From: Blattamonas nauphoetae
Taxonomy: Eukaryota > Preaxostyla > Oxymonadida
DNA length: 64,000 nucleotides
Direction: 5' to 3'
Assembly (NCBI GenBank): GCA_033064195.1
Contig: JARBJD010000050.1
Coordinates: 186,001-250,000, forward strand
The position numbers and the translations under genes are program-made. Under the pieces are notes generated by a model. That model was given only the letters and a program-made list of their open reading frames with translations. It was not told where the DNA came from and made no database searches. The number at the start of each line of letters is the position of its first letter. Position 1 is the first letter of the stretch. Positions 58,879 to 64,000 of this stretch are shown piece after piece.

Positions 58879-61800
58879 ATGGACGCTCTCTCAACTACAT
58901 CTTCTTCATCTACTAAGCAGCTCATTGATGTCCTTCATTCTCTCACATCTTCCATCACTCCGTCCAATCCAGCTGAATTTGCCGCCGTTCAACATCGAAC
59001 GAACCTCTCTCATCTCATGGGAAATTATTCCACTTTCCTCCAGTCAACTCTTGATGAGAATATCCAATTAATATCTCTCAGAAGATATCAAACGAATCTT
59101 CTGTCAGATTCAGATGAATTCATGATCCTTTATCAAATCTTCAATAACACAGTCTGGAATCGCTTCAGTATGAATACAACACCACACACAATGAAAGTAC
59201 TCTATGTTTGTCTTTATTATCTTGATCACAATTTCAGACTTTCTATACCTATTGCACAGTTTATCTGTCATCACTTACTCGATCTCCCCCTCAAATCCCG
59301 TTCTTCCATCCTCGAAATCAAAATCAACACACAACTCAAGCCTCAGAAGAATCACATTCTGTCACAGAACGAACAATGGAATTATTTCTTTGTGAGCTGC
59401 ACCTCAGTCGTCAACTCACAAATCGTGTCAGGCATCTCTTTGGAACCATTATCTCTCAAGTCACTACTCGACGACGGTCGATTGTCCAGGCTCATTCACT
59501 AAATACTCGGAAGATGGATAAGTCTAGTTCTCACTCTGGGTCGAATGCATCACTTCCGCCACAGAATCGTCTACCGTCTGCGGATATCGTTGTTCTCGGA
59601 AAATCTGTCAGCTTATCAGGTATCAATCGTCCACCTGTCTCGTTTGGAACTTCACAAGCCTCAAGTAGGAATCGCAAAAGGTTTCTTTCTCGTCATCTCT
59701 AACACTTTCAGGGACCCCGACTGTATCTCAATCCCCGCACGTTCATGCCCGAATTCTCAGCCTTCGATCAAAATTGATGAAGCATTGAACTTTGTCTACT
59801 TTCTTATCACTTCACTCCAACCGTCGGTTGTCATTTCATTCTTCAGAAGTTTCCTTCCCTTTCTCCAGCCTTACTACTCTCCTCTCTCTCTGCAAATCAC
59901 TACATTGTATTCCATTGTCTGTACTCAGTTGTTTATTATTCTTTCATCGCACACTTCGGGTCATACATCTCAAAGTCACTCGACACACCTTTTTGATCTT
60001 CTCCAAACCTCATTTCGGATTCACCCATTTTTCTTGCTTCCATTCATCTTCAATCCACCATCTTTCACCCATTTTTCATCCGTACTCATTTCAAATTCTC
60101 TGATCGCGGAGTCTGTCACCGCGACGCAACTTGCCATCATACATTCATCTTTCTCCTCCAATCCACCTATCACACCCTCCCAAATCTCCACCGCAATGTT
60201 TGCATGGATCAGATGGAAAGGTATTCCTCCTCTTTCCACCACCCACAAACGATCCCCCATTACCCGAAAGCAAAGGCGCACATCCCAAAAATTCCTACGC
60301 GAAAGCGAGCCACAACACACCCCTCTCATATTCTCCCCTCCTTCTGGCATTGTTTCGATGCTAACTCGCTCGCTATCGCTCCTCCCAAGTGCTGTGCTCA
60401 CCGGATTTATTGCCTTCCACCAGCCCTCCTCGGGATCTCAAACACCAACAAAATCTCATCAAATCCGCCCCCATACAACTGCCTCCACTGGACGGAAGAA
60501 ATCAGTCCCTAACCTCTCGCTTTCTCGCACACACCCTTTCGTCAATGTTGTGCAGGTCGCACACGACGAAGGACTTTTCCAACTTCTCTCAATTGAGATC
60601 CACATTCTTCTCCAAACAGTGTTGTGCCAACTACGCACACACCAACCACAATTCGATCAATCACCGTCCACCCCCTCACCCACAAAAAAACCTCGAACAA
60701 CCACGCCTTCCACCGAAACCGGAAAGAAAGGAGCGCAGGAATGCAAAATCTGTAAAAGCAAACCAAAGAAAACGGGGTCAGAGAAGACGATCCCAACAAC
60801 ACTTCTCCAAACACTCGCCACTGCACGAACGATGCTTCAGAAGGTGACAGTCGAGATGAAGGCGACGAAAAGAAATGTGATGGAAACAGACATTCACATT
60901 GTCGAACCAACACAGAGTGGAAGCGAGGAAACATCCAAAAACACAAAAACGAAGTCCAACACATTCGATCTGCTTCATTCGGCACTTCTCTTGTTAATCA
61001 AAGCAGCCCGCCCAATCCTCCTCGTCCATCCTTCGCTCTCCAACTCCGATCCTGTCCTCTTCTCTGCCCTTCCCACCTCCCGTTCTTCATCGTTTGTCCG
61101 TCCAAGTGTGAATTTCGGGCGAGCGGAAAATCCTCTTTCACCACGTGACATTAGCGTCAATCTCGTGCTCCATCGAGCGAACAGTGGAGACGATTCATCA
61201 TCACCACACACATCTTCCTCATACTCTCTCCGACGCCGAATGTCGGACAACAGCAGGCAACGATCGAGTGGATCGCCGCAGAGATCACGGTCATCTTCGT
61301 ACTCAATGAGCGAGGATTCGGATGAGCTCAGACTTCAATTCTCTCCACTGGCGACTCTTCCAGACGAGTTCGATCCGTTCGATGCGAGTGTGACTCAGAC
61401 GATGACACAGCTGCTGTCGAAGGATGACCTCGAACACTCCATTTTCACTCCGAAGCAGACAAAAGCGACAGGAAGCATGTCGTCGAGAAAGAGATCGGCA
61501 GTGGCGAGTCCAGGAACACCAGGTGGACTCTCGTTTGGGACGATCCATTCAGGAAATGCGCTTCCGCCTGTGCGATTCGGAGCAGAGACGAACGAGATGA
61601 ATGGAGTCAACGAGACTCCGTGGAAGTCGCAAGCGACAGCGGCAGCAACAGCGGCCACGCCAATATCGGATGGGCCGACAGAGTTGAAGAGACACAGCAT
61701 CGCTGGGACTCGGCCTCACCCCTCGCACACTCAGAAGAAGCTGCTGACGAGACAGTCGAGTGCTCAGCTCGGCTCCCCATCGACAACATTCCCAAACACA

Positions 61801-62097
61801 TCGCCCAAACAAACAGTCGAGATTCGATCGCGTCCATTCACAACATCGACAGTTTCAAGGATCCCGTCGCAGAAGACGAGGAGCACGACGATGTCGGCGA
61901 GCACGACGAAGCTTGTTGGGGCGCCGATGTCGTCGGTTGTGGTGAGTTTTGGGACAGACTTGCATTCGGCGAGCACAGCGAACTTGACGTCATCGCTGCC
62001 GACGCTGCAGACAATCAACACGGGGCAGGCGGAGGATGGGCAGACGGTGTCGACGGCTCGAGGGAGTAAGCGGGCTCCTCTTCCGAAGAGATCATGA
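58879..62097 (+). CDS. Large unrecognised protein with a Ser/Thr-rich C-terminal half, spliced
   Basis: I do not recognise it. The first part (58,879 to about 59,390) encodes a Leu-rich helical region. The last part (from about 59,712) encodes a helical region to roughly nt 60,200, then ~600 residues of low-complexity Ser, Thr, Pro and Lys sequence ending at 62,097. The frame must change or skip stops between 59,392 and 59,711, so one or two introns lie there. Candidate splice sites are a donor GTGAGC at 59,392 or GTGTCA at 59,425 with an acceptor at 59,489, and a 31-nt intron 59,681-59,711 (or a donor at 59,642). Exact boundaries need RNA evidence. It is head-to-head with the cyclin-like gene. 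Confidence 0.55.
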
Positions 62098-62218
62098 TGA
62101 CATTGCTGAGTCTGTCTTGTTTTGAAAGCTAATTTTGTTTTGGTTTTATTTTAGTTAATTTGTTGCATTCTAGCATTTCTGTGATAATTTCTGATGTATC
62201 GGTGAAGGATGTTTGAAA

Positions 62219-64000
62219 ATGGAGCCAGAGAAGTTCAAGAAGGCTCCTTGGAATGTCCCTGACGATCAACCCAAAGGCAGCTCACATCTGTTCACCAACT
62301 GTTGAAAAAGACAATTTGTTTCCATTTAAAGAACTCAACCCATCTATTCATCGCTCCGATATTCCATGCTCGTCGATAGGACTTCTTCGATACTCCAACT
62401 TGACAACGCAAATGCGAAACAAACAGTTCGAAGCCTTTTCTCTCTGATATCTCATCCAATTTTTCCAGAACTGTCTCGAAGTGTTTCTAAGTCAGATCTG
62501 CGGAAAATACCAAACTCTCCGCACCGCGATGTTGAATGGCCTCCTTATTCTTGCGTCTGGTTTGTCTCGACATGTTTTCATGAACTCTCGTTTATGATTT
62601 TGACAGAATCTGATTGGGCCCTCTCAGCAATTCTTGGAGTGGAGTACATCGAACCTCTTGAGCGATATTGTGAGCAGACGCAACCACATGAAGTTCCAGT
62701 TTGATTCTTGTTTCATCATCATTTCTCAGATTACTCTCCCACAATTGTTGTATCTGATTGGTCTTTCATTGTTTTTGTGTTCACATGGACTCTTTTTCAT
62801 CATTGATCCGGTCAGGGAGGTCATCAGAAGCAGAATGTGTTCGAATTTGTGAATCAACGATTCCCTCCTTCTTCCTCAAATGGATGGTCTCAATTTCGGA
62901 TTCAAAGATACTCACTGAGGTATGACTTCTTTCGCATTTCCCTCATTTTATCTCAGATCGGAGATTGCCTGAAGCTGTGGACTTCCACTCCTCGATCGTC
63001 TTCCTCCTTCCTCGCCCACCCCAAAACACAATTTCTCGCATTTCTTGATCATTGCGAGAGTCGTGAGTTCTCCATTCCACATTTGACGATTTTGACCCAG
63101 CTGTGTTTCTGCCCACATCTCGACGTGTCGAAGATGGCTCTCGAAGCACTCACCATTCGAAGCGAATCTGATTCAGAAACACGCTCCTTCCTCCGAACAC
63201 TCGAAGTACCTTCTTGTTCGACTAAACGTTCGTCGGAGCTTGTCCCGTTCGCAGGACGACTGTGTTCGACACTGGCCGAGCGTGTTTCGGAAATGAAGTC
63301 ACTCTTCACCGAATCGTCGCCTTCGGATGGAACCATCTCTGTTCACTCAGACACACTTCCCTCCGAATCACCACTTCTCAACGGAAACGCAGTTTTGGAA
63401 CTGCTTTGTGAAGGATTCTATCTCCTCTGCTCACTTCACTCGGACATGGACAATACTTTCGACGATGTGTGCCTTTGTTTCTTCTCATCTTGTCCAGATT
63501 CTGATTGGTTGTGACTTTCATCCCCTTCTCAAATCGACCATCGTCACCTGCCTCGATCTTCTTGAGCAGCTGAAAACAGCTTTGAAATGCGTGAATGTGG
63601 GTATCTCTGAAACGTTGATCAAAATTCTCGACAGTTCTTGGTACTGTGCTTCCATCTGTCTCTATGTGAACTCGTCCCTCCGTCTAGTTTTCGAATCCAC
63701 CTTCTCCGATGTCCCGCAGCTGTGCTCACTTTTGGAGCGAACTTGCTGCCACTTTTCATCAACACACTCATCTCATCTTGTCATGATCATCAATGTCGCT
63801 GCCACTCTCCCTCACATGGTTCCTCGCTTGCTGGAAGAGAATCTTGTTGAGCGAGTGATCGAGACATCAAAGCCGATGACTGTTCCGACCATAAACGGTA
63901 TTTTCAATTTGAGACTCGTCTGGGCCATCAACAATCTGGTTGGTGATACAAGAAACATCACTCAAAACAAAGAGGAGCTGAAGAGAATCCGAATGTTGAA
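62219..64000 (+). CDS. Multi-exon unknown protein, partial at the right edge
   Basis: Proposed start ATG 62,219 with exons 62,219-62,289, 62,332-62,554 and 62,607 onward; introns are 42 and 52 nt and keep frame. A further 31-nt intron at 63,467-63,497 joins FDD to ILIGCDFHP, after which the frame stays open to the window end. Near 62,811-62,827 the reading frame changes. Removing a 17-nt GT-AG segment there would restore it, but a one-base frameshift is equally possible, so this may be a decaying gene. The protein is Leu-rich and helical, with no motif I recognise; features are SQFLEWSTSNLLSDI-like and NQRFPPSSSNGW segments. I recall similar proteins as a multicopy family in oxymonads, which is memory only. 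Confidence 0.5.

Noticed and set aside
1-64000. tRNA, rRNA, CRISPR arrays, telomeric repeats and virus-derived elements
   Set aside because: No cloverleaf-like gene, rRNA segment, regular direct-repeat array, telomere-like run, integrase, capsid or reverse-transcriptase motif was recognised by eye. A tRNAscan or profile search could still find something small.

Overview
The window is nuclear DNA of a compact protist genome. Several genes are split by very small GT-AG introns (31 to 250 nt), while the largest genes have none. The giant beta-helix receptor with a kinase-like tail and the tandem multigene family (family A) match what I remember of oxymonad flagellates, especially Blattamonas nauphoetae. 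That organism call is inference from memory, not a search.

Left part (1-4,063, minus strand): the leader of a family A gene cut by the window edge (A0), a spacer repeat, a complete family A gene (A1) and a UBX-domain gene (UBX1). Core block (4,532-25,425): a 2,624-aa divergent ubiquitin-specific protease, a 960-aa orphan family B gene (B1), and a ~3,082-aa membrane receptor with a beta-helix ectodomain, one transmembrane helix and a pseudokinase tail.

Right array (25,550-48,665, plus strand): six more family A genes (A2-A7), a truncated UBX copy (UBX2), a broken family B copy (B2, minus strand) and several diverged spacer repeats. All family A genes are exactly 357 codons. Each has the same 16-nt leader exactly 24 nt before its ATG. 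A3 is split by two DNA transposons (one carries a nested third), and the three host pieces sum to exactly 1,074 nt. B2 is split by a 3.1-kb element with an 8-bp target duplication. The core is flanked by an inverted, nearly identical 1,461-bp block (2,278-3,738 and 27,457-28,917).

Right end (48,986-64,000): housekeeping-type genes with tiny introns. They are a P4-ATPase lipid flippase, a two-RRM SR-like RNA-binding protein, a homeodomain protein, a cyclin-like protein, a large unrecognised protein whose ATG lies 5 bp from the cyclin ATG on the other strand, and a multi-exon gene that runs off the window. I saw no rRNA, tRNA, CRISPR array or virus-derived element.
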